Shown here: positions 15,769 through 23,978 of the stretch, piece by piece | Layout of the letters: every line of letters starts with the position of its first letter | How positions within the stretch are numbered: position 1 is the first letter of the stretch | Assembly: GCF_900129375.1 (NCBI RefSeq) | Contig: NZ_FQVN01000009.1 | Location: 62,001-126,000 of the forward strand | Direction of reading: 5' to 3' | From: Streptoalloteichus hindustanus | GTDB lineage: Bacteria > Actinomycetota > Actinomycetes > Mycobacteriales > Pseudonocardiaceae | DNA: 64,000 bases | Notes under the pieces: model-generated | The model's database searches: none | What the model was told of the DNA's origin: nothing | The model's input: the letters and a program-made list of their open reading frames with translations, nothing else | Translations under genes and position numbers: made by a program

Positions 15769-16260
15769 GTGGCCGACCCACGAGTGCGCCCCGTGCGCGA
15801 GTCGGACGTGGAGCGGGTCGTCGAGCTGGTCTACGACCTGGCCGAGTACGAGCGGGCGCGCCACGAGTGCCACCTGACGCCCGACCAGCTGCGCGCGGCC
15901 CTGTTCGGCGAGCGCCCGGCGTTGTTCGGGCACGTGGCCGAGGTCGACGGCGAGGTCGTCGGTTTCGCCCTGTGGTTCCTAAACTTCTCCACCTGGCGCG
16001 GCACGCACGGCATCTACCTGGAGGACCTGTACGTCCGACCGGACCAGCGGGGGTCGGGGTTGGGCAGGGCCCTGCTGACCGAGCTGGCCGAGGAGTGCGT
16101 GCGGCGGGGCTACTCGCGCCTGGAGTGGTGGGTGCTGGACTGGAACACCCCCGCGATCAACTTCTACAAGTCGCTCGGCGCGGTGCCCATGGACGAGTGG
16201 ACGGTCTATCGGGTCACCGACGACGCCCTGGCCGCCCTCGGCGCCGCCGGCCGCGCCTGA
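15769..16260 (+). CDS. GNAT N-acetyltransferase (diamine acetyltransferase-like)
   Basis: 163 aa from GTG 15769, preceded by AAGGAGG at 7 nt. GNAT landmarks: VRPVRESDVERVVELVYDLAEYE at the N-terminus, HGIYLEDLYVRPDQRGSGLGRALL with the acetyl-CoA loop RGSGLGRA, and WWVLDWNTPAINFYKSLGA at the end. The spacing and the EDLYV / W..W..A..FY pattern resemble spermidine/diamine acetyltransferases (SAT1-like), so a small polyamine or amino-acid amine is a plausible substrate. Specificity is not proven. It is probably in an operon with the upstream phosphatase, and a strong hairpin follows. Confidence 0.88.
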   Translation: MADPRVRPVRESDVERVVELVYDLAEYERARHECHLTPDQLRAALFGERPALFGHVAEVDGEVVGFALWFLNFSTWRGTHGIYLEDLYVRPDQRGSGLGRALLTELAEECVRRGYSRLEWWVLDWNTPAINFYKSLGAVPMDEWTVYRVTDDALAALGAAGRA

Positions 16261-16292
16261 CCGCTTCCGCGTCCCCGGGCGGGGCGCGCCAC

Positions 16293-16330
16293 GAGCCGGA
16301 CGGCTCCTCCTGCGAGGAGCCGTCCGGCTC
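16293..16330 (+). terminator. Hairpin terminator after the GNAT gene
   Basis: A 17-bp perfect stem (16293-16309 / 16314-16330) with a 4-nt loop CTGC, 32 nt after the stop codon. Confidence 0.8.
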
Positions 16331-16480
16331 GCCGCCGTTTCGGGGCAAGGACATCGTTCGGCGGAACCTACCGGCGACCGGTCGTCGCAACTCGCGCTGT
16401 CGTTTGGCAATTGCCTTGCCGGGTGGTGACAGACACCGCCAAGGTTGATCTTGTCGTTGTCACCTCAGGAAGGGACGAGC

Positions 16481-17500
16481 ATGAGCCTCGGCAGGGGGAT
16501 CGGCTCCACCGCACGAAGACTTCTCCGCGCGGCCACCGCAACGGCGGTCGCCGGCGTGGTGCTGTTGGGCGCGGCCGGCACCGGCGCCGCGGACCCGATC
16601 AACTCGGGTGGCCGCGCGGCGGACATCACGCTGGACGGCTGGCCGGACCTGGTGGCCCGCAACAAGAGCAGCGGTCGCCTGATGGTCTACCCGCACTCCG
16701 GCCGGTTCTCCGGAACCGACACGTTCCCGTCCGCGTTCACCGCCGGCTGGGGCTGGGACGGGATGGACTGGATCGGCACGGCCGACGTCAACGGCGACCA
16801 ACGGAAGGACATCGTCGCCAGGACGAAGTCCGGCGAGCTCTACGCCTACCTGCACAGCGGCGCCACCAGGGGTTCGTCCATCTACACGACGAAGATCCTG
16901 ATCGGCACGCACTGGAACATCAACGACCTGCTGACCTTCGTCGACATCGACGGTGACGGTCGGGAGGACGTCTTCGCCCGCCGCGCCGGCACCGGCGATC
17001 TCTACGCCTACCGGAACACCGGCTCGTTGGACACCGGCATGTTCGCCAACCCCGGCAAGCCGATCACGCAGAACTGGCAGGGCCTGCGCTGGTTCCAGTT
17101 CTCCGACCTCAACCGCGACGGCCACCTCGACATGATCGCGCACGACGGGTACACGATGTTCGTCACCCCGGGGGAGCCCCGGACCGGTGAGCAGCGGACC
17201 GGCGAGCAGCGGACCGCACCGAAGCCGAAGCTGGGCAAGATCCCCAACGCGGGACAGACCGCGCGAAGCGCCGCCGCGGCCGAGGCAACGCAGCCCGTGG
17301 TCACCGGCTGGGGCTGGGACATCGCCGACACCGTGCTGATCGCCGACGTCAACAAGGACGGGTACGAGGACCTCATCGCCCGGATGAAGGACGGCAAGCT
17401 GTACGTCTACCCGCACAGCGGGTCGCTCAACGGCACCGCGACGTTCTCCCCGCGAGTGCTGGTCGGCTGGGGCTGGGAGATCAACGACATCATCACCTGA
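16481..17500 (+). CDS. Secreted FG-GAP/VCBS repeat protein
   Basis: 339 aa. Start ATG 16481 has AGGAAGGGA upstream. The signal peptide is STARRLLRAATATAVAGVV followed by a hydrophobic stretch to GAAD (~residue 38). The mature part holds repeated Ca-binding FG-GAP/VCBS-like blades: TADVNGDQRKDIVAR, VDIDGDGREDVFAR, SDLNRDGHLDMIA and ADVNKDGYEDLIAR. Each DxNxDGxxD loop is a calcium site, and GWGWD recurs between them. It is likely an extracellular beta-propeller. Residues ~235-265 are a linker with a short EQRTG repeat. No catalytic domain is visible. Alone between two terminators, so probably monocistronic. Confidence 0.85.
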   Translation: MSLGRGIGSTARRLLRAATATAVAGVVLLGAAGTGAADPINSGGRAADITLDGWPDLVARNKSSGRLMVYPHSGRFSGTDTFPSAFTAGWGWDGMDWIGTADVNGDQRKDIVARTKSGELYAYLHSGATRGSSIYTTKILIGTHWNINDLLTFVDIDGDGREDVFARRAGTGDLYAYRNTGSLDTGMFANPGKPITQNWQGLRWFQFSDLNRDGHLDMIAHDGYTMFVTPGEPRTGEQRTGEQRTAPKPKLGKIPNAGQTARSAAAAEATQPVVTGWGWDIADTVLIADVNKDGYEDLIARMKDGKLYVYPHSGSLNGTATFSPRVLVGWGWEINDIIT

Positions 17501-17511
17501 CAGTGACATGA

Positions 17512-17547
17512 CCGAGGGGCGTGGCCGGCGACGGCCACGCCCCTCGG
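17512..17547. terminator. Bidirectional terminator hairpin
   Basis: A 16-bp perfect stem (17512-17527 / 17532-17547) with loop GCGA, between the convergent FG-GAP gene and the small membrane gene. Confidence 0.8.
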
Positions 17548-17573
17548 CGTTCTTCAGGAGGCGTTCCTCCGGC

Positions 17574-17993
17574 TCAGTCCTGGTTGGGCGCGTCCGGGTC
17601 GTAGGGCCCCGCGCCCACGGCCCACGCCCTGGCGTGGGTGGTGAACAGCAGGACGATGATCGCCAGGCAGAACGCGGCCACCGCGACACCCGCGAGTTGC
17701 TGCCCCGCCGACCCGAACGCGTACCAGGCCACGCCGAGCAGCACGAGTTGGACGAACAACGCCGGCGTGCGCGCCCACCGGCGGCCCCGCAGGAGGCCGA
17801 CGCTCGCGGCGAGCACGCCCGCGCTCAGGACCAGGAAGTAGGCCGCGGTGCCGAGCGCGTTGTAGGGGCCGTGCTCGTGACCGCTCTGGGTGGCGAGCGC
17901 GACGGCGTATCCCACGCCGGCGACTCCCTGCAGGCCGGTCAACGCGCCGGCCGCGCGCACGCTGCGCGGCACCGGGGCGACTTCGGTGGGCAC
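17574..17993 (-). CDS. Four-helix membrane protein of unknown function
   Basis: 139 aa from GTG 17993, with AGGAGG 7 nt upstream. Four hydrophobic segments at roughly residues 12-32, 46-68, 76-96 and 99-121 are joined by short loops (LRGRRWARTPALF between helices 2 and 3), with a polar tail ending YDPDAPNQD. The helix layout is that of small actinobacterial integral membrane proteins. I recognise no motif that gives a function. Divergent from the lipid kinase gene. Confidence 0.8.
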   Translation of the reverse strand: MPTEVAPVPRSVRAAGALTGLQGVAGVGYAVALATQSGHEHGPYNALGTAAYFLVLSAGVLAASVGLLRGRRWARTPALFVQLVLLGVAWYAFGSAGQQLAGVAVAAFCLAIIVLLFTTHARAWAVGAGPYDPDAPNQD

Positions 17994-18211
17994 TCGACGT
18001 CCTCCTGCTCACAGGTGGCGGATGCGAAGCGCGCCACGCGGCGCGGCACGTGGGCATCCGCGATGCTATGCCCGGCGGTGAGCGGCCCCGCCCACGGCTC
18101 GGGCCACGGGATACGCGTGGATCTCCCCCGAACTCGCGGAACTGTGATCTCGCCCTCGTTGCGCCCGCCCGAGTCGGCGGTCCGCCCCCGGCCCTGACCT
18201 ACCCTCGACTG

Positions 18212-19147
18212 GTGCGCGCCCTGCTCGTGGTCAACCCCCAGGCCACCGCCACCACCCCGGCCGGACGGGACGTGCTCGCCCACGCCCTGGCCAGCGCGGT
18301 GAAGCTGGACGTGCTGGAGACCGACTACCGGGGGCACGCGGCCGACGCGGCGCGCGAGGCCGCGGCGGACCGGTTCGACCTGGTGGTCGCGCACGGCGGC
18401 GACGGCACCGTCAACGAGGTGGTGAACGGGCTGCTCGCCGACGGCGTGCGGGACGAGGCGCCGATGCTGGGCGTCGTGCCCGGCGGCTCGGCCAACGTCT
18501 TCGCCCGCGCGCTGGGGCTGCCGCGCGACCCGGTCGAGGCGACGCACCACCTGCTGCGCGCCGTCGAGGAGCGCACCAGCCGGCGGGTGGGCCTGGGCAG
18601 GGTGAGCGGGGAGGACGAGCAGCCCGACCGGTGGTTCACCTTCAACGCCGGGCTCGGCTGGGACGCCGACGTCGTCGCCAGGATGGAGACGCTGCGGGCG
18701 AGGGGCCGGGCCGCCACCCCCTTCCGGTACGCGCGGATCGCCGTGACGAGCTACTTCCGCCTCGACCAGAAACACCCGAGGCTGACGATCGAGCTCCCCG
18801 GCGCCGAGCCGGTGGACGGCGTCCACCTGGCCTTCGTGTCGAACACCGATCCGTGGACCTATCTGGCCACTCGCGCGATGCACCTGAATCCGGGCTGCTC
18901 GTTCGACGGCGGCCTCGGTCTCTTCGCACTGCGTTCCCTGCGCATGCACACCGTGTTGCGGCACGTCGCGCAGGTGTTCCGGAACAGTGAGCCGCGCGGC
19001 AGAAACCTGGTGCGCGACGACGATGTCGGTACCATCAGGGTGACCTGCGCCCGCCCGGTCCGCCTCCAGGTGGACGGCGACCACCTGGGCGAGCGATCCG
19101 CCGTGGAGTTCTCCGCGGCGCCCGCCGCACTGCGGGTCGCGGTATGA
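18212..19147 (+). CDS. Diacylglycerol kinase-like lipid kinase
   Basis: 311 aa. The DAGK catalytic core shows LLVVNPQATATT, AHGGDGTVNEVVNGL (nucleotide-binding GGDGT), GVVPGGSANVFARALGLP and FNAGLGWDADVV. The C-terminal half includes DGGLGLFALRSLR and ends with PVRLQVDGDHLGE, as in YegS/DgkB proteins. It phosphorylates a lipid such as diacylglycerol or a related membrane alcohol on the cytoplasmic face. TACCCT (18200-18205) sits 6 nt before GTG 18212 with no Shine-Dalgarno, so a leaderless start is chosen over an upstream in-frame ATG at 18050. Confidence 0.92.
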   Translation: MRALLVVNPQATATTPAGRDVLAHALASAVKLDVLETDYRGHAADAAREAAADRFDLVVAHGGDGTVNEVVNGLLADGVRDEAPMLGVVPGGSANVFARALGLPRDPVEATHHLLRAVEERTSRRVGLGRVSGEDEQPDRWFTFNAGLGWDADVVARMETLRARGRAATPFRYARIAVTSYFRLDQKHPRLTIELPGAEPVDGVHLAFVSNTDPWTYLATRAMHLNPGCSFDGGLGLFALRSLRMHTVLRHVAQVFRNSEPRGRNLVRDDDVGTIRVTCARPVRLQVDGDHLGERSAVEFSAAPAALRVAV

Positions 19148-19293
19148 GCAGCATGTAACTCGAAAGAGTTAGCGTGCTGTGCTCGTTGCCGTGTACACGG
19201 AGTAACGCAGGGAAACTCGCAGGTCAGGGAAGCTGATCTTTTCGGTGACGTGCCTCACCGGATCGGGGCGAAACCCTTGACATCGCGAGAGTT

Positions 19294-19329
19294 CGTGAAA
19301 GCATTCACAAGCACGTGAACGCATTCACA
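19294..19329 (+). promoter_or_regulatory. Two tandem CRP-like sites in the whiB1 promoter
   Basis: CGTGA-N6-TCACA occurs at 19294-19309 and again at 19314-19329, inside a 20-bp tandem duplication (19295-19314 / 19315-19334). Each differs from the CRP consensus TGTGA-N6-TCACA at one base. If GACTAT (19346-19351) is the -10 box, the second site is centred near -37 and the first near -57. I recall two CRP sites about 21 bp apart upstream of M. tuberculosis whiB1. Confidence 0.75.
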
Positions 19330-19387
19330 AGCACCCCGGACCACTGACTATCGGCGCATCAACGCGCCTAGCGAGGAGCAAGGAACA

Positions 19388-19642
19388 ATGGACTGGCGCC
19401 ACCGTGCGGTGTGCCGTGACGAGGACCCGGAGCTGTTCTTCCCGGTGGGGAACAGCGGTCCTGCGCTCCTGCAGATCGCCGAGGCGAAGGCCGTCTGCCG
19501 GCGCTGCCCCGTCATCTCCGAGTGCCTGACCTGGGCACTGGAGAGCGGGCAGGACGCCGGTGTGTGGGGCGGCATGAGCGAGGACGAGCGGCGCGCCCTC
19601 AAGCGGCGCAACGCCCGCACCCGGTCCCGTACCGGCGCCTGA
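19388..19642 (+). CDS. whiB1: WhiB1-type iron-sulfur transcriptional regulator
   Basis: 84 aa, starting MDWRHRAVCRDEDPELFFPVG. Cys9, Cys37, Cys40 and Cys46 (C..CRRC..C) are the four ligands of a [4Fe-4S] cluster. The GVWGGMSEDERR turn and a basic tail ALKRRNARTRSR bind sigma/DNA. Near-identity to mycobacterial WhiB1 along its whole length, as I remember that sequence, supports orthology. WhiB1 is an essential, NO-sensitive regulator that binds sigma-A region 4. It is convergent with pdtaS, as in M. tuberculosis Rv3219/Rv3220c. Ribosome-binding site GCGAGGAGCAAGGA; two CRP-like sites upstream. Confidence 0.97.
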   Translation: MDWRHRAVCRDEDPELFFPVGNSGPALLQIAEAKAVCRRCPVISECLTWALESGQDAGVWGGMSEDERRALKRRNARTRSRTGA

Positions 19643-19665
19643 ACCCCAGCACCACGCTAGAACCC

Positions 19666-19702
19666 CGGAAGGGGCCGCCCCACCCCAGGGCGGCCCCTTC
19701 CG
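19666..19702. terminator. Terminator hairpin after whiB1
   Basis: A 15-bp perfect stem (19666-19680 / 19688-19702) with a 7-nt loop, 23 nt after the whiB1 stop. Confidence 0.8.
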
Positions 19703-19780
19703 CGTTCCCGGCCCGTACTTCTCCGCCGCACCAACCGAATCCGTTCCCCGGCGACAGTCCGAACACCACCGTCGGCAGCG

Positions 19781-19854
19781 GACTGTCCTCTGTGGACTCG
19801 GTCGTGGACCCAGCCGCGGACTCAGTCGTGCGGCCCGGCCGTGGACTCGGTCTG
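19781..19854. repeat. Degenerate 12-14 bp tandem repeat between whiB1 and pdtaS
   Basis: Six units of the form GAC-N6..8-GTG run in tandem: 19781-19794, 19795-19806, 19807-19818, 19819-19830, 19831-19843 and 19844-19854. The first unit differs at only one position from units at 35451-35464. It lies between convergent gene ends, immediately before the pdtaS stop. Confidence 0.6.
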
Positions 19855-19866
19855 GACCGCCGGCGG

Positions 19867-21366
19867 TCAGCGCCGGCGCTGCAACGGCACCCGCAGCACC
19901 GCCTCGGTCCCGCTGGGCTGTTGCCGCCGACGCAGGCTCAGCGAGCCCCGCAGCTCCGACTCGACGAGCGTGCGGACGATCTGCAGACCGAGCCGCTCGG
20001 TGCGCTCCAGCGAGAACCCCGCCGGCAGCCCCCGACCGTCGTCGCAGATCACCACGTCCAGCCACTTCGCCGACCGGTCCGCCCGCACCACGACCTCGCC
20101 CCGCTGCCCCGGCGCGTAGGCGTGCTCGAACGCGTTCTGCACCAGCTCGGTCAACACCATCACCAACGGTGTGGCGACTTCGGCCGGCACGACGCCGAAC
20201 CGCCCCTCGCGGCGCACCGCCACCCTGGTCTCGGTGACCGCCACGTCGCTCATCATCGGGATCACCCGGTCCACCACGTCGTCCAGGTCGACGCGTTCGT
20301 CGACCGACATGGACAACGTCTCGTGCACCAGCGCGATCGAGGTCACCCGGCGCACCGACTCCTCCAGCGCCTGCCGCGCCTCCTCGTTGTTGGTGCGGCG
20401 GGACTGCAGCCGCAGCAACGCGGCCACGGTCTGGAGGTTGTTCTTCACCCGGTGGTGGATCTCGCGAATGGTCGCGTCCTTGGACAACAGGGCGCGGTCC
20501 CTGCGCTTCACCTCGGTGACGTCCCGGCACAGCACCAGCGCGCCGGCGGGCTTGCCCCTGGGGCGCAGCGGCAACGCGCGGAACAACACCGTCGCCCCCC
20601 TGGCCTCCGCCTCCATGCGCATCGAGGGCTGTCCGTCCAAGGCGGACCGGATGCGCTGCGCGACCTCGGCGGCGTCGAACGGGTCGGAGACCAGGGACCG
20701 GGTCAACGGCGCGAGATGGGTGCCGACCAGGTCGGCGGCGTGGCCCATCCGGTGGTAGGCGGACAGCGCGTTGGGGCTGGCGAACACCACCGCGCCGGCG
20801 GCGTCCACCCGGATCAGGCCGTCGCCCACGCGCGGGCTGGTGTGCACGCCGGGCGAGGGTTCCGCGGTCGGGAACGTGCCGTCGGAGATCATCTGGCACA
20901 GGTCGGCGGCGCTGCCGAGGTAGGAGATCTCCAGCGGGCTGGGCACCCTGGGCACCGCCAGGTTGGTGTCCCTGCTGAGCACGGCGACCACCTGCCGGCC
21001 CATCCGCACCGGGATGGTCTCCCGCCGGACCGGCACGCCCAGGTGCCAGCGCGGGTCCTCCTCCCGGCAGATGCGGGCCTCGGCCACCGCCCGCCGGAGC
21101 TGGGGGTGCTCCTCGGCGCCCACCACGCTGCCGACCGCGTCCTCGGGGTGCGCGGTCGGCGCGGTCGTCGGCCGGGCCTGCGCCACGCACAGGAAGCGCC
21201 CGTCCTCCGCCGCCGGCTCGTCCCCCTCCAACGGCACCCACATCAGGAAGTCCGCGAACGACAGGTCGGACAGGAGCTGCCACTCGGCCACCACGAGCTG
21301 GAGGTGGTCGACGGCGGCGCCGGGCAGGCCGGTGTGCTCGGCCAGCAGGTCGGTCAACGTGGACAC
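19867..21366 (-). CDS. pdtaS: Cytosolic sensor histidine kinase PdtaS
   Basis: 499 aa with no membrane segment. An N-terminal GAF-like region (~1-145) is followed by a PAS-like region (~160-280, GLIRVDAAGAVVFASPNAL). A HisKA_2-type dimerisation domain has REIHHRVKNNLQTVAALLR (phospho-His in HH) and the HATPase has ELVQNAFEHAY, VVICDDGRGLPAGF and GLQIVRTLV. This architecture, and the position next to whiB1, match M. tuberculosis PdtaS (Rv3220c). PdtaS phosphorylates the antiterminator PdtaR and, by published work I recall, is tied to c-di-GMP and metal/NO sensing. The response regulator is not in this window. Confidence 0.95.
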   Translation of the reverse strand: MSTLTDLLAEHTGLPGAAVDHLQLVVAEWQLLSDLSFADFLMWVPLEGDEPAAEDGRFLCVAQARPTTAPTAHPEDAVGSVVGAEEHPQLRRAVAEARICREEDPRWHLGVPVRRETIPVRMGRQVVAVLSRDTNLAVPRVPSPLEISYLGSAADLCQMISDGTFPTAEPSPGVHTSPRVGDGLIRVDAAGAVVFASPNALSAYHRMGHAADLVGTHLAPLTRSLVSDPFDAAEVAQRIRSALDGQPSMRMEAEARGATVLFRALPLRPRGKPAGALVLCRDVTEVKRRDRALLSKDATIREIHHRVKNNLQTVAALLRLQSRRTNNEEARQALEESVRRVTSIALVHETLSMSVDERVDLDDVVDRVIPMMSDVAVTETRVAVRREGRFGVVPAEVATPLVMVLTELVQNAFEHAYAPGQRGEVVVRADRSAKWLDVVICDDGRGLPAGFSLERTERLGLQIVRTLVESELRGSLSLRRRQQPSGTEAVLRVPLQRRR

Positions 21367-21499
21367 GACCGCAACTTACCCGCCGCCGGCGAGTCCCCGT
21401 CTGACGTGGACTTTCGTCCGCTCGGGGCGCGTGGGAGCGGTCACACCGGCCGGTCGGCCCGCGTTCGTGGCACCACCGCGCGGCCCGCCGGCCGCACGG

Positions 21500-21715
21500 T
21501 CACTCCACGACGGCGATGAGGTCGCCGCGCTGCACCACGTCGCCGGCGTTGACCGCGACCCTGGCCACCACGCCACCCACCTCGGTGATCACCGGGATCT
21601 CCATCTTCATGGACTCCAGGAGCACCAGCGTGGCGTCCCGGCCGACGGCCTCCCCCTCGGCGACCTCGACCCGCAACACGTTGGCCACCATCTCGGCGTG
21701 GATCTCCTCGGCCAT
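21500..21715 (-). CDS. Biotinyl/lipoyl carrier-type protein (TB7.3-like)
   Basis: 71 aa from ATG 21715. It forms one biotinyl domain: AEMVANVLRVEVAEGEAV, then LVLLESMKMEIPV with the biotinylation motif ESMKM, then VVARVAVNAGDVVQRGDLIAVVE. The length and sequence match the free-standing biotinylated protein TB7.3 (Rv3221c), which has the same neighbours. It probably acts as an independent biotin carboxyl carrier, but no carboxylase subunit lies nearby and its enzyme partner is unknown. Confidence 0.93.
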   Translation of the reverse strand: MAEEIHAEMVANVLRVEVAEGEAVGRDATLVLLESMKMEIPVITEVGGVVARVAVNAGDVVQRGDLIAVVE

Positions 21716-21970
21716 CCCGCGTCCCTCCGACGACGTCGGCCCCGGCCCGGTGTCCCCGTCGCGCCGGTCACCGGGCGCCGACCACGGGGGCGCTGAATCG
21801 AGCCAGAGCTCCGAATCCGCTGGCCATCCAACCACGCGGACCTGCGCGTCCGCCCTGCCAGAGCCCCCAGGACCCGACATGCGACACTGTGGGGAGGCAA
21901 CATTGCCCGAAAGCGGCCACCAGCACCCCGGTGGCCGTGGGCGAGCACGAACCGAGGACGAGGAGAGCCC

Positions 21971-22045
21971 ATGTCGAAGCGGGCCCGCAAGAAGCGCGAC
22001 CGCAAGAAGCGCGGCGCCAACCACGGCAAGCGCCCGAACGCCTGA
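21971..22045 (+). CDS. Ribosomal protein bL37 (24 aa)
   Basis: A tiny gene: ATG 21971, 24 codons, stop at 22043-22045. The product starts MSKRARKKRDRKKRGANHG and ends KRPNA. It is almost entirely basic and matches, from memory, the mycobacterial 50S protein bL37 (KKRDRK...ANHGKRPN core) found in ribosome structures. GAGGAGAG sits 2-9 nt upstream and a perfect terminator hairpin follows. Such genes are easily missed because of their length. It is wedged between the biotinyl protein and rshA/sigH genes. Confidence 0.9.
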   Translation: MSKRARKKRDRKKRGANHGKRPNA

Positions 22046-22064
22046 GGCGTCGCCGCGGACATGC

Positions 22065-22098
22065 CGAAGGCCCCGGACCACGTGGTCCGGGGCCTTCG
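22065..22098. terminator. Terminator hairpin after bL37
   Basis: A perfect 34-bp palindrome (17-bp arms meeting at 22081/22082) with a CTTCG end, between convergent bL37 and rshA; it can serve both directions. Confidence 0.8.
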
Positions 22099-22161
22099 CA
22101 CATCACGGGGTTGGCGGGTGGGACGACCCGGCGGCGCCGGGAGCCGGCCCCATCGGGCCGG

Positions 22162-22500
22162 TCAGTCCTCGCTCAACTCCACCCGGCGGGTGCACACCTC
22201 CACGGCCGTGCCCTCCGGCAGGTGCTCCACCGTCACCTCGGTCTGTTCGAGCACCGTCCGGCGGAGGGTGGCGAGCAGCCGCTCCTTGAGCGTGTCCGGG
22301 GCGTGGTCACCCCCGCACTTCCTGGCGAGCAGCTCCTTGATGTGCTCCTCCAGGCCGTAGTGCTCCAGGCACGGCCCGCACTCCTCCAAGTGCTGCTCCA
22401 GCTTCCGCCGACGGAGCTGGTCGCACTCGTGGTCGAGGAAGAGCCACACCTCGGCGAGGACCTCGTCGCACGGCGTCTCGTGCGGCTTGCCGCAGCTCAC
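22162..22500 (-). CDS. rshA: Zinc-binding redox anti-sigma factor RshA/RsrA
   Basis: 112 aa. The ZAS-type motif is [23 protein letters not shown] with H37-x3-C41-x2-C44, and further cysteines are at 3, 11 and 26. In the family, oxidation of these zinc-bound thiols releases the sigma factor. GTG 22500 overlaps the sigH stop as GTGA, giving coupled synthesis. Orthologous in position and motif to M. tuberculosis RshA (Rv3221A) and Streptomyces RsrA. Confidence 0.95.
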   Translation of the reverse strand: MSCGKPHETPCDEVLAEVWLFLDHECDQLRRRKLEQHLEECGPCLEHYGLEEHIKELLARKCGGDHAPDTLKERLLATLRRTVLEQTEVTVEHLPEGTAVEVCTRRVELSED

Positions 22501-23138
22501 GACGACGTCACCTCCCGTTGGCCGGCGCGCAGGAAACCGCGGTCCCGGGCCACGTCGGTCAGCAGGTCGCGGAGCTGGCGCCGCCCCCGGTGCAGTCGGG
22601 ACATCACCGTACCGATCGGCGTGCCCATGATCTCCGCGATCTCCTTGTACGCGAAGCCCTCGACGTCGGCGAGGTAGACCGCCATCCGGAAGTCCTCGGG
22701 GAGCTGCTGCAAGGCGAACTTGACGTCGCTGTCCGGCAGCCGGTCCATCGCCTCCACCTCGGCGGAGCGCAGGCCGGTCGAGGTGTGGCTCTCCGCCTGG
22801 GCGAGCTGCCAGTCGGTGATCTCCTCGGTCGGCTGCTGCTGCGGCTGGCGCTGCCGGCGGCGGTAGCCGTTGATGTAGGTGTTGGTGAGGATCCGGTACA
22901 GCCAGGCCTTCAGGTTGGTGCCCTCGGCGAACGAGGCGAAGGCGGAGTACGCCTTGAGGTAGGTCTCCTGCACCAGGTCCTCGGCGTCGGCCGGGTTGCG
23001 GGTCATCCGCAGCGCCGCCGCGTAGAGCTGGTCGAGCAGGGGCATGGCGTCGCGCTCGAACCGCGCGGCGCGCTCCTCCGCCGTCTCCTCCACCAGATCC
23101 GACCTGGCGGAATCCACGTGTCCCTGGGTGCCGGGCAC
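22497..23138 (-). CDS. sigH: ECF sigma factor SigH/SigR (thiol-oxidative stress)
   Basis: 213 aa. Region 2 has [23 protein letters not shown] and [19 protein letters not shown]. Region 4 has [23 protein letters not shown] and [19 protein letters not shown]. This is essentially M. tuberculosis SigH / Streptomyces SigR. GTG 23138 is preceded by AAGGGAG and gives the M. tuberculosis-like length. An in-frame ATG at 23192 would add 18 residues, which recalls the long/short SigR forms of Streptomyces. Its regulon includes thioredoxin and protein-quality genes. A GGAAT-N18-GTT box upstream suggests it transcribes its own gene. Confidence 0.95.
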   Translation of the reverse strand: MPGTQGHVDSARSDLVEETAEERAARFERDAMPLLDQLYAAALRMTRNPADAEDLVQETYLKAYSAFASFAEGTNLKAWLYRILTNTYINGYRRRQRQPQQQPTEEITDWQLAQAESHTSTGLRSAEVEAMDRLPDSDVKFALQQLPEDFRMAVYLADVEGFAYKEIAEIMGTPIGTVMSRLHRGRRQLRDLLTDVARDRGFLRAGQREVTSS

Positions 23139-23352
23139 CGGGCTCCCTTCCCGCCGCCCCCTCGGGCCGGCGGATGCTGACGTCAGTCCCATGCCGGACG
23201 ACGCATGGGTACCCGCCAAGGATACGCGCCGGTCCCCCGGCCGACAGGGGCCCGAGCCGCGCGGCGGGCGGGTCAGCGCGCGGCGCTCCACGAGCTCAGA
23301 CGCCTGCTCGGGCACTGCTGTCTTCGGCACGTCGGTCACCACGTCGGAAAGG

Positions 23353-23378
23353 AACGCCGTACCCGCACCGGGCATTCC
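23353..23378 (-). promoter_or_regulatory. SigH/SigR-type promoter upstream of sigH
   Basis: On the minus strand GGAAT (23378-23374), 18 nt, then GTT (23355-23353). This is the published consensus spacing of SigR/SigH promoters (GGAAT-N18/19-GTT). It lies about 215 nt before GTG 23138 and 160 nt before ATG 23192, so it would yield positive autoregulation. Confidence 0.65.
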
Positions 23379-23427
23379 CGGCGCCGCGAACCCCCTGCGC
23401 CGCTCCGGGTGCCTAAGGTGATCTCCC

Positions 23428-23904
23428 GTGGCAGGACGGGGCACACCGGCGACGGCGCTGCTGGCGAAGCAGCGGGTTCCACACGAGTTGCACGCCTACG
23501 AGCACGACCCGAGGCACGACTCCTACGGCACGGAGGCCGCGGAGGCGCTCGGGCTGCGGCCGGAGCGCGTGTTCAAGACGCTGGTCGCGGAGGTCGACGG
23601 CCGGCTCACCGTCGGTGTGGTGCCGGTCGTGCGGCAGCTGGACCTCAAGGCGTTGGCGGCGGCCGTCGGCGGCAAGAAGGCGAAGATGGCCGCGGTGGCC
23701 GACGCCGAGCGGGCCACCGGCTACGTGGCCGGCGGCATCTCCCCGCTGGGGCAGAAGAAGCGCCTGCCGCTGGTGGTGGACGTCACCGCGCGGGACTTCG
23801 AGACGATCTTCTGCAGCGCCGGCCGGCGCGGGCTGGAGGTCGAGCTGGCACCGGCCGACCTGGTGCGCCTGACCGGGGCGGTCGTCGCGGCCATCGCCGC
23901 CTGA
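23428..23904 (+). CDS. ybaK: Cys-tRNA(Pro)/Cys-tRNA(Cys) deacylase YbaK
   Basis: 158 aa, typical length. YbaK/EbsC fold: [43 protein letters not shown] with the conserved FKTLV lysine, [22 protein letters not shown] with the GGISPxGxKK signature, and [19 protein letters not shown]. It hydrolyses Cys-tRNA(Pro) formed by prolyl-tRNA synthetase and so protects translation fidelity. TAAGGT at 23414-23419 is 8 nt before the GTG start, a leaderless arrangement. Divergent from sigH. Confidence 0.93.
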   Translation: MAGRGTPATALLAKQRVPHELHAYEHDPRHDSYGTEAAEALGLRPERVFKTLVAEVDGRLTVGVVPVVRQLDLKALAAAVGGKKAKMAAVADAERATGYVAGGISPLGQKKRLPLVVDVTARDFETIFCSAGRRGLEVELAPADLVRLTGAVVAAIAA

Positions 23905-23978
23905 GCCGACGGGCGGTGCCGGCGGGCGGAGCCGGCGGCAGCCCGTCAGCCGCGCAGTCGAGCAGTGTTGGGGTCTGG

